A DNA stretch of 64,000 nt from Maribacter sp. 4G9 (GCF_002742265.1 NZ_MDGL01000007.1:62001-126000); one strand, 5' to 3'. Shown: positions 54,185-63,861, numbered from the stretch's first letter. The notes: a model not told the origin generated them from the sequence alone. Translations and numbers: made by a program.

Positions 54185-55486
54185 ATGAAATACAAAATAG
54201 TATATATCATTCTTTTCACCTTCTCATACGGGATAGGCCAAAATACCTCGCCCATTACCAAAGAAGAAGTTTTGACAAAAGTGAGGGAGGGTAACAATGC
54301 CCTAAAAATTGCGGCTCAAGATGCCCTTGCGGCCAAAGGTGACTACCTGCAGACCAATGCGGTTCTTTTGCCCAATATAAGTGTATCACATACCGGAATT
54401 GCCACCACAAACCCGTTGATGGCCTTCGGTTCAAAATTGAATCAGCAAATACTAACGGCTGCGGATTTTAACCCCAACCTCTTGAACGACCCTAGGCAAA
54501 TTGAAGATTATGCCACCAGGATAGACGTGCAACAACCCTTGATAAACTTGGACGGATTGTTTCAAAGAAAGGCGGCCAAGGCCAAGTGGACGGCTACCGA
54601 ACTGCAATCCGAGCGAACCCAGGACTATATGGTTCTAGAGGTAGAAAAAGCCTACATGCAACTGCAACTTGCCTATAAAACAGTAGAAGTCCTAGAAATA
54701 GCGAAGGAAACCGCTTTGGAAAACCAACGGATTGCAGAAAACAGCTTTGCCCAAGGATATTTACAGAAATCGGACGTATTGGCCGTACAGGTACGGGTAA
54801 CAGAATTGGACAACCAACTACAATATGCCCAAAGCAACATCCTAAATGCAAGCAACTATTTGTCCGTTCTCATGAACGAAACAGATACTAGGGTTCTGAT
54901 GCCCACGGACTCCCTATCCGTATCCTACTCGGATATCGATGTTGTAGCGCTTTCTGAAAACCGTAAGGATATTTTGGCCATGGATTCCGCTACCGAAGCA
55001 TATCGACAAATGCATAAGGCAGACCAGATGTCCTTCCTTCCTCGTTTGAATGCCTTTGGTACGTACGAAATGCATGACGACGAAGTGTTCCAAGGGGAGG
55101 CCGACGGCTATTTGTTCGGGGCGGAACTTAAATGGAACCTTTTTGAAGGAAGCAAGCGTTTTGGTAAATCCCAAAAAAGTAAGGCGGAATATGACAAGGC
55201 CAAATTGCAATTGGAACAGTACAAATCTGAAAGTGCCTTGGAGCTCAAAAGGGCAAAACGGAACCTGGAAAATGCTAGGAACAAATTGAAACTTACCAAG
55301 CTGGCCTTGGAGCAGTCCAAAGAATCGCTTCGGATACGTATGAACCGTTTTGAACAGGGCCTGGAAAAAACAACGGACCTATTAATGGCCGAAACCCAAT
55401 ATTCCCAAAAAACTCTGGAATACTATATGACCATTTTTGAACACAACTATGCCCTGGCATATGTTCAGTTCCTGACCAAAGAATAG
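54185..55486 (+). CDS. TolC family outer-membrane efflux protein
   Basis: 433 residues with a signal peptide (about 1-18). Two long helical repeats flank beta-strand parts, as in TolC/OprM channels: NALKIAAQDALAAKGDYLQ and MVLEVEKAYMQLQLAYKTVEV in the first repeat, AKLQLEQYKSESALELKRAK and ALEQSKESLRIRMNRFEQG in the second. It forms the outer-membrane exit duct for the RND pump encoded next. First gene of the operon tolC-like - MFP - RND - PII-like - DUF2892. Confidence 0.92.
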   Translation: MKYKIVYIILFTFSYGIGQNTSPITKEEVLTKVREGNNALKIAAQDALAAKGDYLQTNAVLLPNISVSHTGIATTNPLMAFGSKLNQQILTAADFNPNLLNDPRQIEDYATRIDVQQPLINLDGLFQRKAAKAKWTATELQSERTQDYMVLEVEKAYMQLQLAYKTVEVLEIAKETALENQRIAENSFAQGYLQKSDVLAVQVRVTELDNQLQYAQSNILNASNYLSVLMNETDTRVLMPTDSLSVSYSDIDVVALSENRKDILAMDSATEAYRQMHKADQMSFLPRLNAFGTYEMHDDEVFQGEADGYLFGAELKWNLFEGSKRFGKSQKSKAEYDKAKLQLEQYKSESALELKRAKRNLENARNKLKLTKLALEQSKESLRIRMNRFEQGLEKTTDLLMAETQYSQKTLEYYMTIFEHNYALAYVQFLTKE

Positions 55487-55547
55487 GGCCCCTCTCCCCC
55501 AAAGGAGGAATGAATAAAATAACATAAACGATTAATTATAGTTTCAA

Positions 55548-56630
55548 ATGAAAAACAGAAGATACATACAGGCCATAGTTTTAATGATGACCTTGCTATT
55601 GGCCAGTTGCGGTAACGACAAAAAAACAATGGCCGTCAACGATGGTCCCGCTATTGCGGTAACTACCAGTACCGTATCCCAAAACAGCGATAGCTCCTTT
55701 CTTAGTGTTAGTGGCAAGGTTGAAGCGGCCAAGAGTACCAACATCAGTACCCGAATGATGGGCTATGTGGACAAAATTTACGTAGAGGTAGGCGATAAGA
55801 TATCAAACGGGCAACAATTGTTGAGCGTAAACAATGCGGACGTATCGGCCAAATTGGCACAAGTGAATGCCGGTATTGCCGAGGCAACCGCCGCTTTTAC
55901 CAATGCCGAAAAGGACTATAACCGTTTTACGGCCCTTTTTAAGGAGAACAGTGCCTCCCAAAAGGAACTGGATGATATTACAGCCCATTATACAATGGCG
56001 AAGGCCCGGTTGGAGTCGGCCAAACAAATGAAGAACGAGGTCAACGCGCAAATGGGCTATGCCAACATTCGCGCTCCCTTTAGCGGCGTGGTGACCAATA
56101 AATTTATCAATGCCGGGGATATGGCAAACCCTGGGATGCCCTTATTGGAAGTAGAAGCCCCTGGCTCCTATCAGGTATTGGCCATGGTACCGGAATCCGA
56201 GATTTCCGAAATAAAAAATGATACCCACGTAACCGTCCTGATTAAGTCCTTGGAGAAAAATGTTCAAGGGACCGTGACCGAGGTAAGTACCTCCTCTAAA
56301 AACACGGGAGGCCAGTATATGGTGAAGGTGGTTTTGGAAAAAACGGACATCCCGATGCTATCCGGAATGTATGCCACGGTACAGTTCCCCGTATCCAAAA
56401 AGGCATCAAAGGCGGCAGTTATGGTTCCTATCGATGCACTGGTGCAGAACGGTAGTCTCACTGGCATCTATACCGTAAGCGAAAGCAATACCGCCTTGTT
56501 GCGATGGTTGCGATTGGGAAGGACTTTGGGTGACAAGGTAGAGGTACTCTCCGGCCTTGCACACGATGAGGAGTATATTGTTTCTTCCGAAGGAAAACTG
56601 TACAACGGAGCAAAACTGGCCATACAATAA
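55548..56630 (+). CDS. Efflux RND periplasmic adaptor subunit (MFP), lipoprotein
   Basis: 360 residues with lipobox LLASC (C21) at the end of the signal peptide. Order of parts: lipoyl half ([20 protein letters not shown], about 64-83), alpha-helical hairpin (about 100-165), second lipoyl half (NIRAPFSGVVTNKFINAGDM), beta-barrel (YQVLAMVPESEISEI) and membrane-proximal domain. It links the RND pump with the TolC channel. 61 bases after the TolC-like gene. Confidence 0.93.
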   Translation: MKNRRYIQAIVLMMTLLLASCGNDKKTMAVNDGPAIAVTTSTVSQNSDSSFLSVSGKVEAAKSTNISTRMMGYVDKIYVEVGDKISNGQQLLSVNNADVSAKLAQVNAGIAEATAAFTNAEKDYNRFTALFKENSASQKELDDITAHYTMAKARLESAKQMKNEVNAQMGYANIRAPFSGVVTNKFINAGDMANPGMPLLEVEAPGSYQVLAMVPESEISEIKNDTHVTVLIKSLEKNVQGTVTEVSTSSKNTGGQYMVKVVLEKTDIPMLSGMYATVQFPVSKKASKAAVMVPIDALVQNGSLTGIYTVSESNTALLRWLRLGRTLGDKVEVLSGLAHDEEYIVSSEGKLYNGAKLAIQ

Positions 56631-56733
56631 AAGGAAACGCGTTAGGGATTGCAGTGGTTACCCCGCACCTGCCTTGGCAGGGAGGAGTATTAACGAAAAG
56701 CCCGCCCGAACGCCCCACTTATAAAAAATAAAA

Positions 56734-59700
56734 ATGAAGGAAGGTTTAGCTGGCAAGATTGCCAAACTATTTATAGGCAGTAAGTTAACGGTGCTCCTGA
56801 TGATCGTGTTCATGGTCATTGGGGTATATAGCTCCTTTTTGATCCCCAGGGAGGAGGAACCACAGATCGATGTGCCCATGGCCGATATTTTTGTGGGCTA
56901 CCCAGGGGCCAGTCCCACGGAGGTGGAGTCCAGGGTGATAAAGCCCTTGGAGCAACTGATCAGCAACATTAAAGGCGTGGAATATGTGTATTCCACGTCC
57001 ATGAAGGAGCAGGGCATGGTCATCGTGCAGTTCTATGTGGGCGAGGATATTGAGCGCTCCTTTGTAAAGCTCTACAACGAGATCAATAAGCACATGGACC
57101 AAATGCCACAGGGAGTTACCTTTCCCTTGGTAAAGACCCGCGCCATTGATGACGTACCCATGTTGGGGTTGACCCTTTGGAGCGAGAACTATAGCGGCTA
57201 TCAACTGGGGCAAATGGCCCAAGAGCTGGAAGCGGAAATCAAAAAAGTGAACGATGTGGCGGTTACCCATAAGATCGGGGGGCAAAACCGACAGTTACGG
57301 GTCGTTCTGGACAAGGACAAATTGGCCGCCAGTGGCTTGGATTTTCTAGGTGTTTCTGAAATGATCAAGGCGAATAACTCCCAATTGAACTCCGGTAGTT
57401 TTGATAAAAACGATACCGAGTTTCTGGTACAAACCGGGAAGTTTTTGGAGACCGTCACCGATGTGGAAAATTTGGTCGTGGGCGTACAGCAAAATAGGCC
57501 AATCTACCTAAAACAGGTGGGGGAGATTATCGACGGTCCGGAAATACCCCAGAATTATGTGAGTCTGGGATTTGGCCAGGCCAGTGAAAATGCATCGGAA
57601 TATACCTCTGAATATCCTGCCGTTACGGTTTCCGTAGCAAAGAGAAAGGGCGCGGATGCCATGAAAATAGCGGAGGTAATCATCGATAAAGTGGACCATT
57701 TAAGAACTACCTTGATCCCGGACGATGTACATGTGGAAGTCACCCGTAACTACGGCGAAACGGCCTCGCATAAGGTATCGGAATTATTGCTGCACCTCAT
57801 AGGGTCCATCATTGCGGTGACCTTTGTGGTCATGCTGGCCATGGGATGGCGTGGAGGTTTGGTGGTTTTTCTATCCGTGCCAATTACCTTCGCCTTGACC
57901 TTGTTGAGCTATTACATGCTGGATTATACCTTGAACCGAATTACTCTGTTCGCCTTGGTTTTTGTTACCGGTATCGTGGTGGACGATTCCATTATCATTG
58001 CCGAGAACATGCACCGCCACTTCAAGATGAAAAGGCTTCCTTTTAAACAGGCCGCGCTCTATGCAATAAACGAAGTGGGCAACCCTACCATTTTGGCAAC
58101 CTTCACCGTGATCGCATCCGTATTGCCCATGGCGTTTGTATCTGGTTTGATGGGGCCCTACATGGCTCCAATGCCCATTGGTGCATCCATTGCTATGATC
58201 TTGTCGCTCTTTGTGGCCTTGACCATTACCCCGTATTTAGGATATATCTTCCTACGGGAAAAGGACAAAAAAGAAACCGTGGAGAAAGAGGAAAAACCGT
58301 TGGAGGACACTTTGATCTATAAGTTCTATGACAAGTTTGAGCGTCCGTTGATAGAGAACAAGGGGAAACGTTGGATGTTCCTTGGTCTGACCTTCCTACT
58401 GCTCATGGGTTCCATGGTATTGTTCTTTACGAAATCCGTAGCGGTAAAAATGTTGCCTTTTGACAACAAAAATGAATTTCAGGTGGTCATCGATATGCCA
58501 GAAGGCACCACCTTGGAACGTACCGGAGTCGTTGCCCAGGAAATTTCCCAATACCTGGCCACAAGGCCGGAAGTGGTAAACTACCAAAATTACGTAGGTA
58601 CCTCGGCACCCATTACGTTCAACGGCCTGGTAAGGCATTATGACTTGCGTGGCGGTAGTAATATGGCGGATATTCAGGTAAACCTCATTGACAAGGGCGA
58701 GCGAAGTGCACAAAGCCATGATATAGCAAAATTGCTTCGGCCTGAAATCCAGCGTATCGCCTCAAAATACAAGGCCAATGTAAAGGTTGTGGAGGTACCT
58801 CCAGGGCCGCCGGTACTTTCAACCATTGTAGCCGAAGTTTATGGCCCTGATTACGATACGCAAATGGAAATTGCGGACAATGTTCAGGATATCCTCAAAA
58901 ATACCCAGGATGTGGTGGATATCGACTGGATGGTAGAAGCGGACCAAACTGAATATCAGTTCACCATTGATAGGGAAAAGGCCATGTTATACGGTGTGGC
59001 TCCCCAGCAGATCGCTTACACCATGAATATGGCCTTGGGCAATAGGCCCATTGCCAATCTGTACGATGAAAATGCCATACAGCAAGTGGGATTGGTTTTG
59101 GCTTTGGACGAAAAGGAAAAATCGACCGTGACGGATATTGCCCAATTGAAGGTGAAATCCAATCAAGGAATTATGGTTCCCATTTCAGATTTAGTTGACA
59201 TACAACCCGTCACCAGTGCCAAGAGTATTTACAGAAAGAACCAAAAACGTGTGGTATACGTCATGGCGGATATGGCAGGGGAATTGGAGAGTCCGGCCTA
59301 TGCCATTTTGGGTATGGAAGAGAAGTTGAATGAAATACCGTTGCCAAAGGGCTATAGTATCAATGAAATGTACCTGGGCCAACCGGAGTATGAAGACGAT
59401 TACACGGTGAAGTGGGACGGCGAATGGCAGATTACCTTGGAAGTTTTCCGTGATTTGGGCATTGCCTTTATGGGCGCCATTATCCTTATCTATATATTGA
59501 TCGTGGGATGGTTCCAAAACTTCAAGGCACCCGTGGTCATGATGGTGGCCATTCCATTGTCCTTGATCGGAATTATTTTAGGACACTGGCTGATGGGCGC
59601 TTTCTTTACGGCCACCTCCTTTATTGGAATGATTGCCTTGGCGGGTATCATGGTTCGAAACTCGGTCTTGCTGATTGATTTTATAAACCTACGTTTGGCC

Positions 59701-59982
59701 GAAGGAGTACCCTTAAAGCAGGCGGCGATAGAAGCCGGTGTCGTGCGAACTACACCAATACTTTTAACGGCAGGAACTGTGGTCATCGGGGCCTTTGTCA
59801 TCCTTTTTGACCCTATCTTCCAAGGACTGGCCATTTCGTTGATGGGAGGTACCATTGTATCCACCATATTGACCTTATTGGTAGTTCCTTTGGTTTATTA
59901 TATAATCGAAAAGAAGAATTATCCAGAAAACCCCCTAACCCCGGAAGGGGAAACAAAGGAAGATGAGGTTAACACTATTTGA
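56734..59982 (+). CDS. Efflux RND transporter permease subunit
   Basis: 1082 residues with 12 membrane segments and two large periplasmic loops. The proton-relay region in TM4 reads VTGIVVDDSIIIAENM (about 409-424) with paired Asp as in hydrophobe/amphiphile-type pumps; the heavy-metal-type DFGxxxDGAVV motif is absent. Early segment IPREEEPQIDVP and the SEVENP-like region are typical of this family in Bacteroidota. It drives substrate export with the proton gradient. Followed by a PII-like protein and a DUF2892 protein, which could report or assist pump activity. Confidence 0.93.
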   Translation: MKEGLAGKIAKLFIGSKLTVLLMIVFMVIGVYSSFLIPREEEPQIDVPMADIFVGYPGASPTEVESRVIKPLEQLISNIKGVEYVYSTSMKEQGMVIVQFYVGEDIERSFVKLYNEINKHMDQMPQGVTFPLVKTRAIDDVPMLGLTLWSENYSGYQLGQMAQELEAEIKKVNDVAVTHKIGGQNRQLRVVLDKDKLAASGLDFLGVSEMIKANNSQLNSGSFDKNDTEFLVQTGKFLETVTDVENLVVGVQQNRPIYLKQVGEIIDGPEIPQNYVSLGFGQASENASEYTSEYPAVTVSVAKRKGADAMKIAEVIIDKVDHLRTTLIPDDVHVEVTRNYGETASHKVSELLLHLIGSIIAVTFVVMLAMGWRGGLVVFLSVPITFALTLLSYYMLDYTLNRITLFALVFVTGIVVDDSIIIAENMHRHFKMKRLPFKQAALYAINEVGNPTILATFTVIASVLPMAFVSGLMGPYMAPMPIGASIAMILSLFVALTITPYLGYIFLREKDKKETVEKEEKPLEDTLIYKFYDKFERPLIENKGKRWMFLGLTFLLLMGSMVLFFTKSVAVKMLPFDNKNEFQVVIDMPEGTTLERTGVVAQEISQYLATRPEVVNYQNYVGTSAPITFNGLVRHYDLRGGSNMADIQVNLIDKGERSAQSHDIAKLLRPEIQRIASKYKANVKVVEVPPGPPVLSTIVAEVYGPDYDTQMEIADNVQDILKNTQDVVDIDWMVEADQTEYQFTIDREKAMLYGVAPQQIAYTMNMALGNRPIANLYDENAIQQVGLVLALDEKEKSTVTDIAQLKVKSNQGIMVPISDLVDIQPVTSAKSIYRKNQKRVVYVMADMAGELESPAYAILGMEEKLNEIPLPKGYSINEMYLGQPEYEDDYTVKWDGEWQITLEVFRDLGIAFMGAIILIYILIVGWFQNFKAPVVMMVAIPLSLIGIILGHWLMGAFFTATSFIGMIALAGIMVRNSVLLIDFINLRLAEGVPLKQAAIEAGVVRTTPILLTAGTVVIGAFVILFDPIFQGLAISLMGGTIVSTILTLLVVPLVYYIIEKKNYPENPLTPEGETKEDEVNTI

Positions 59983-60077
59983 TTTAAAGGGATTGGATAG
60001 TGCCTCAACTTCGAATACTAGCAATACCATGTAGCCGTTTTTAATTGGTTATAGGAAGCTGAAATGAAAACAATTGG

Positions 60078-60121
60078 ACTTGAACTTGAAATTTGAACTT
60101 GAACTTGAACTTGAATTTTAA
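60078..60121. repeat. CTTGAA tandem repeat
   Basis: ACTTGAACTTGAA, ATTTGAACTTGAAC and TTGAACTTGAA: about six 6-base units, the cleanest CTTGAA array in the window. It immediately precedes the PII-like gene and lies in an open frame that would give an artificial NLNLNLN extension; that start is rejected. Confidence 0.85.
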
Positions 60122-60125
60122 CCGT

Positions 60126-60431
60126 ATGAAACTATTGATCGTTACTGTTGTAGAGGAGTTTGACAAGGACATCCTTGCCCTATTCAAAAAGGCCAAAATC
60201 GATAGCTATAGCGGCTCCGACATCGACGGCTACAAGAATATTGCCCCCATGGTGCGAACCGCCAGTTGGTTCCCCAGCGAAAAAGGCGGTGTGGAGTCTA
60301 GCCTTTTCTTCTCCTTTACGGAGGATGAAAATATTGACATGCTCTTTGGACTTATTAAGGAATTCAACAAAACCTTGGAAACCAGTAACCCGATCAAAGC
60401 AGTAGTGGTTCCCATTGAAAAATCAATTTAA
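60126..60431 (+). CDS. PII-like / DUF3240-like small protein
   Basis: 101 residues from ATG 60126 (MKLLIVTVVEEFDKDILALF); an 11-codon extension is repeat-derived. The pattern beta-alpha-beta, Y-S-G-S-D-I-D-G-Y-K loop, beta-alpha-beta (FFSFTEDENIDMLFGLIKEF, KAVVVPIEKSI) resembles the ferredoxin-like fold of PII and of DUF3240 proteins found beside metal RND pumps. No T-loop tyrosine can be assigned. The likely role is sensing or regulating the efflux pump; it could bind a nucleotide or metal. Family placement is by fold-pattern recognition and is uncertain. Confidence 0.6.
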   Translation: MKLLIVTVVEEFDKDILALFKKAKIDSYSGSDIDGYKNIAPMVRTASWFPSEKGGVESSLFFSFTEDENIDMLFGLIKEFNKTLETSNPIKAVVVPIEKSI

Positions 60432-60448
60432 ACCTAAATCCAAAAATT

Positions 60449-60655
60449 ATGATTAACAGATATATTCGCGCCATTGCCGGTACTTTTATCATTATTAGTG
60501 TACTATTGGCCATGTACGTAAACATCAACTGGTTGTGGTTTACCGTTTTTGTGGGTGCCAACTTATTGCAATCCTCCTTTACCAAGTGGTGTCTAATGGA
60601 GGGTATCCTACGGAAATTAGGGGTCAAGGATGCCGATAAGGGTTGTGAGGCTTGA
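60449..60655 (+). CDS. DUF2892 membrane protein
   Basis: 68 residues with two membrane helices (about 6-24 and 27-44) and a C-terminal amphipathic part with LLQSSFTKWCLMEGILRKLG, the core of DUF2892 (the membrane part of YgaP rhodanese). Its function is unknown. 17 bases after the PII-like gene, so part of the same transcript. The 164 bases after it hold a perfect 11-bp hairpin repeat and nothing else. Confidence 0.85.
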   Translation: MINRYIRAIAGTFIIISVLLAMYVNINWLWFTVFVGANLLQSSFTKWCLMEGILRKLGVKDADKGCEA

Positions 60656-60695
60656 TTCAAATAGTTGTCAACTAACTTTTTGTACTCATTAAAAG

Positions 60696-60721
60696 CTCCC
60701 CTCCCTGAGTAGGGAGGGGAG
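60696..60721. repeat. Intergenic hairpin repeat
   Basis: CTCCCCTCCCT (60696-60706), loop GAGT, AGGGAGGGGAG (60711-60721): perfect 11-bp stem with GC-rich arms. The AAAAGCTCCCCTC start is shared with the ~305-bp repeat and with the hairpin near 63880, so these belong to one family of intergenic elements. Not followed by a T run, so not a normal terminator. Confidence 0.7.
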
Positions 60722-60819
60722 TAGCGCGATTGCGGAACGGGTTGGGTCGTACAGAATTATTTCCATCCGAAACAAATAAGAGCATTTTTTAGTAGCTTGT
60801 AGGAAGAAAATCGAACACC

Positions 60820-62376
60820 ATGAAACCGACCTTTTCCCTACTATTATGCACCCTTTTAATACTTGGCTGTAAAGAGGAACAAACAACAAAAGCTCCCAAA
60901 CCACAAAAACCCAATATCATCTATATCCTTGCCGATGACCTAGGGTATGGTGAACTAGGGGTTTATGGGCAGGAAAAGATAGAGACCCCAAACATTGATG
61001 CCCTGGCCCAAAGTGGGATGTTATTTACCCAACACTATACCAGTGCCCCTGTCTGTGCCCCGGCCCGTTACATGCTGTTGACCGGCAAACATTCGGGGCA
61101 TGCTTACATCCGCGGAAATGATGAGTGGGGCGACCGTGGCGATGTTTGGAATTACAAAGCTATGGCCAAGGATTCTACCTTGGAAGGGCAACGGCCCATT
61201 CCCTCCAATACCGTTTTACTTCCCCAAAAACTGAAGGAACAGGGATATACCACAGGAATGGTAGGGAAATGGGGACTGGGCGCACCACATACGGAATCTA
61301 TCCCAACCAAAATGGGGTTCGACTTTTTCTATGGTTACAATTGCCAGCGGCAGGCACATACCTACTATCCCCTCCATCTTTACCACAATGAAAACCGGGT
61401 ACATTTACAGAACGATACCATTGCACCTTCCACCACCTTTCCTGAAGGAACAGACCCGAACGACCCGGCAAGTTATGCCGATTATACCCTTAATGACTAC
61501 GCTCCTGATTTGATGTTCGGCCAAATGATCAACTTTATTTCCGAGCAACAAAAAGACCCGTTCTTTTTCTATTGGGCCACACCCATACCCCACAATGCGA
61601 TACAGGCACCTCAACGTTGGGTAGATTATTATAAAGAAAAGTTTGGCCCGGAAGAACCCTATTTGGGAGACAAGGGTTACTTTCCCCATCAAAATCCGCA
61701 CGCAGGGTATGCTGCCATGATTTCCTATTTGGATGAGAATGTGGGCAAACTTGTGGAACACCTTAAGAAGAAAGGTTTGTATGAAAACACTTTGATTGTT
61801 TTTAGTTCCGATAATGGGGTAACCTTTACCGGAGGTACGGATGGTGAATTTTTCAATAGCTCCGGACCTTTTGGGGAGGAACGTGGTAAAGGCAAGGGGT
61901 TTGTGTATGAAGGCGGAATTCGGGTTCCCATGATTGCAAGTTGGCCCGGCCATATTGCGCCCGGCTCCAAAACGGACCATATATCGGCACAGTATGATGT
62001 AATGGCCACCTTGTCAGATTTAATCGGCTATGAAAAACCTTCGGACATGGATGGTATCAGCTTTTTACCCACCTTGTTACAGGAAGAAGGACAAGAGCAG
62101 CATGAATTTCTTTTTTGGGAATTCCCGGAATATGGGGGTCAGGTTGCCATTCGGATGGGCGATTGGAAATTGGTGCGTCAGCATTTAAAGGATGCCGAAA
62201 GTCCCACTTTGGAACTTTATAATTTGGGGGCAGACGCTGCCGAAACCGAAAATGTCGCCGCCCAGCACCCCGAAATTTTGGAACGGGCCGCTACTATTTT
62301 TGCCGCTGAGCATATGGATGCAGAAACCGAGCGGTTTCGGATTCCCTCGATTGAGAAGGGCTTGTTGGGCAACTGA
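60820..62376 (+). CDS. Sulfatase (arylsulfatase-type), lipoprotein
   Basis: 518 residues with lipobox LILGC (C17). Metal-binding DD at 39-40 (YILADDLGYGELG) and the formylglycine motif PVCAPARYMLLTG with C79, matching C-x-P-x-R and 11-residue signature, so maturation needs an anaerobic or FGE-type enzyme encoded elsewhere. Later residues include HPHAGYAAMISYLDENVG and SSDNGVTFTGG. Marine flavobacteria use such enzymes on sulfated algal polysaccharides, but no glycan locus (SusCD, glycoside hydrolases) is near it. Confidence 0.93.
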   Translation: MKPTFSLLLCTLLILGCKEEQTTKAPKPQKPNIIYILADDLGYGELGVYGQEKIETPNIDALAQSGMLFTQHYTSAPVCAPARYMLLTGKHSGHAYIRGNDEWGDRGDVWNYKAMAKDSTLEGQRPIPSNTVLLPQKLKEQGYTTGMVGKWGLGAPHTESIPTKMGFDFFYGYNCQRQAHTYYPLHLYHNENRVHLQNDTIAPSTTFPEGTDPNDPASYADYTLNDYAPDLMFGQMINFISEQQKDPFFFYWATPIPHNAIQAPQRWVDYYKEKFGPEEPYLGDKGYFPHQNPHAGYAAMISYLDENVGKLVEHLKKKGLYENTLIVFSSDNGVTFTGGTDGEFFNSSGPFGEERGKGKGFVYEGGIRVPMIASWPGHIAPGSKTDHISAQYDVMATLSDLIGYEKPSDMDGISFLPTLLQEEGQEQHEFLFWEFPEYGGQVAIRMGDWKLVRQHLKDAESPTLELYNLGADAAETENVAAQHPEILERAATIFAAEHMDAETERFRIPSIEKGLLGN

Positions 62377-62599
62377 TCATATAAGTACGGTCCAGAACCT
62401 TTCATACTTGGAAATAGATAAAGTATGCTGCCCAATTCTTGTTAAGGATTTTATAAATAGCGTATTTCACCTAAAAAACAACCCTTTTTACCGATGGCGA
62501 TAACTCCATTGGGCTATGTGGACGTAACTATTAAGAACCGTGTTCATAAAGACCATTAGCTAGGTCAACGTTCTTTTTATAATTCATAATTCTTTTAAG

Positions 62600-63403
62600 A
62601 TGAAAGCAAAACAGATATTGTCCATCCTTACCATTCTAACCATCTGTTTGTCTACCAAGGCCCAAGAAAAAGTGCACTGTATCTATGATGATTGTGGTTT
62701 TGAACCCGGGCAAACCGTGTACCTTTTTGGCGACCAGGTACAACTACGGGAAGCGCCAACCACCAATTCCAAAGTGCTCAAAACCCTTTCCATAGGTTCG
62801 CCTTTGGTTATCCAAGAAAAACATGAAAATTCTTGGCCCTACAAAGGCGTTGACCACCCATTTTACAAGGTAACCTATAAGGGCGTAACGGGCTATGTGC
62901 TTGGCGGACTCATTTCCTTGGAAAAAAAAGTAATCAATGATGTTGTACATCTTTTTGGGCGGAGCAAAGCGGGCGATGAGGATTATCTTTTGATACGTTC
63001 GTTGAAGGACGATGGCAGTTTTACCGAAAAATCAACACGGTTGGCCAATGGACAGTTCTATTTGAGTGCTTTGGGAAGCAAGGGCCTACCGAATGTTGAG
63101 GGAGTTCTTTTTGTAGATTATCTAGCGGAAGCCTGCGGTGTGGAAGGCGGTGGTATTTACCTTTTTCAACAAGAAGGCGCCCTGCACCAAGTTGCCCGAC
63201 TCTCCCAAGTGTCCGATGCAGGAGTCTATTATTTCTGGGAAGAATTTATCTTCCCCGATGACGCTCATGGCATACCCGGAAAGATTCGTTATAAGAAGGA
63301 AATGGGTGAAAACCTTGATGAATCCGCCCATTGGAAAAAGACTAGCAAAGAGACCAAAATACTGGTTTGGAACGACTATGGTTTGGAACTGGCACAGCGT
63401 TAA
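62600..63403 (+). CDS. Secreted SH3-domain protein
   Basis: 267 residues with a signal peptide (about 1-21, ...LSTKAQ). An SH3_3-type domain follows (about 35-100: VYLFGDQVQLREAPTTNSKV, then GSPLVIQEKHENSWPYKGV and GYVLGGLISLE), and the rest (about 105-267) is a beta-rich domain of unknown type with EEFIFPDDAHGIPGKIRYKK. Bacterial SH3 domains commonly bind cell wall or peptide; the role here is unknown. Preceded by 223 bases without recognisable features, followed by a strong terminator. Confidence 0.82.
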   Translation: MKAKQILSILTILTICLSTKAQEKVHCIYDDCGFEPGQTVYLFGDQVQLREAPTTNSKVLKTLSIGSPLVIQEKHENSWPYKGVDHPFYKVTYKGVTGYVLGGLISLEKKVINDVVHLFGRSKAGDEDYLLIRSLKDDGSFTEKSTRLANGQFYLSALGSKGLPNVEGVLFVDYLAEACGVEGGGIYLFQQEGALHQVARLSQVSDAGVYYFWEEFIFPDDAHGIPGKIRYKKEMGENLDESAHWKKTSKETKILVWNDYGLELAQR

Positions 63404-63422
63404 AATGAAAACACTTATAGTA

Positions 63423-63456
63423 AACCTGCTACAGAAAGTAGCAGGTTTTTTGTTTT
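63423..63456 (+). terminator. Terminator after the SH3-domain gene
   Basis: AACCTGCTAC (63423-63432), loop AGAAA, GTAGCAGGTT (63438-63447), perfect 10-bp stem, then TTTTTGTTTT. Confidence 0.93.
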
Positions 63457-63468
63457 GACAAATTATAG

Positions 63469-63774
63469 ATGATGCGTTAATTTTTGGAATTATTAAATAT
63501 AAGGTAATTGTCTCTTGTTTTTAGTTTTTCCGTTTGATTTTGGGTAGGATTATTGGCTCCTCCCTTTTGATAAAGGGAGGTGGCGCGACCTAAGTCGTGC
63601 CGGAGGGTTAGAAAGCACGAACCACAATGACAGGTCCAAAGGTACAGGGATAGTTCCCAAAATTTTAGGTCAGGTCAATCTCCGCGTCCCGCAAGCGGGC
63701 CACCCCTCTTCGTCTGAAGAGGGGTGCTGTTAAAATAATCCACTATTCGATTATTAAAAGTTTTAACGCATCAT
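63469..63774 (-). repeat. ~305-bp structured repeat, copy B (inverted)
   Basis: Ends ATGATGCGTTAA (63469-63480) and TTAACGCATCAT (63763-63774). Reverse complement of copy A at 50556-50860, about 93% identical by eye. The four internal hairpins are kept, and differing positions include several G-U or compensating changes in stems (for example CGCGAC/GTCGCG versus CGCGAC/GTCGTG). Together the two copies form an inverted pair 12.6 kb apart. Confidence 0.92.
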
Positions 63775-63861
63775 TAGTATTGACACATTTAGTCTATAAG
63801 CTTTCTACATTTAAGGGTTTTCTTTCTGAGATGCAAAAAGTATCCAACTCCGACCCTCCCC

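Noticed and set aside
60093-60125. Start adding NLNLNLN to the PII-like protein
   Set aside because: The added residues come entirely from the CTTGAA repeat; ATG 60126 begins the conserved fold.
62192-62503. 103-codon plus-strand frame overlapping the end of the sulfatase
   Set aside because: It overlaps the sulfatase coding end in another frame, has no ribosome-binding site, no family and skewed composition.
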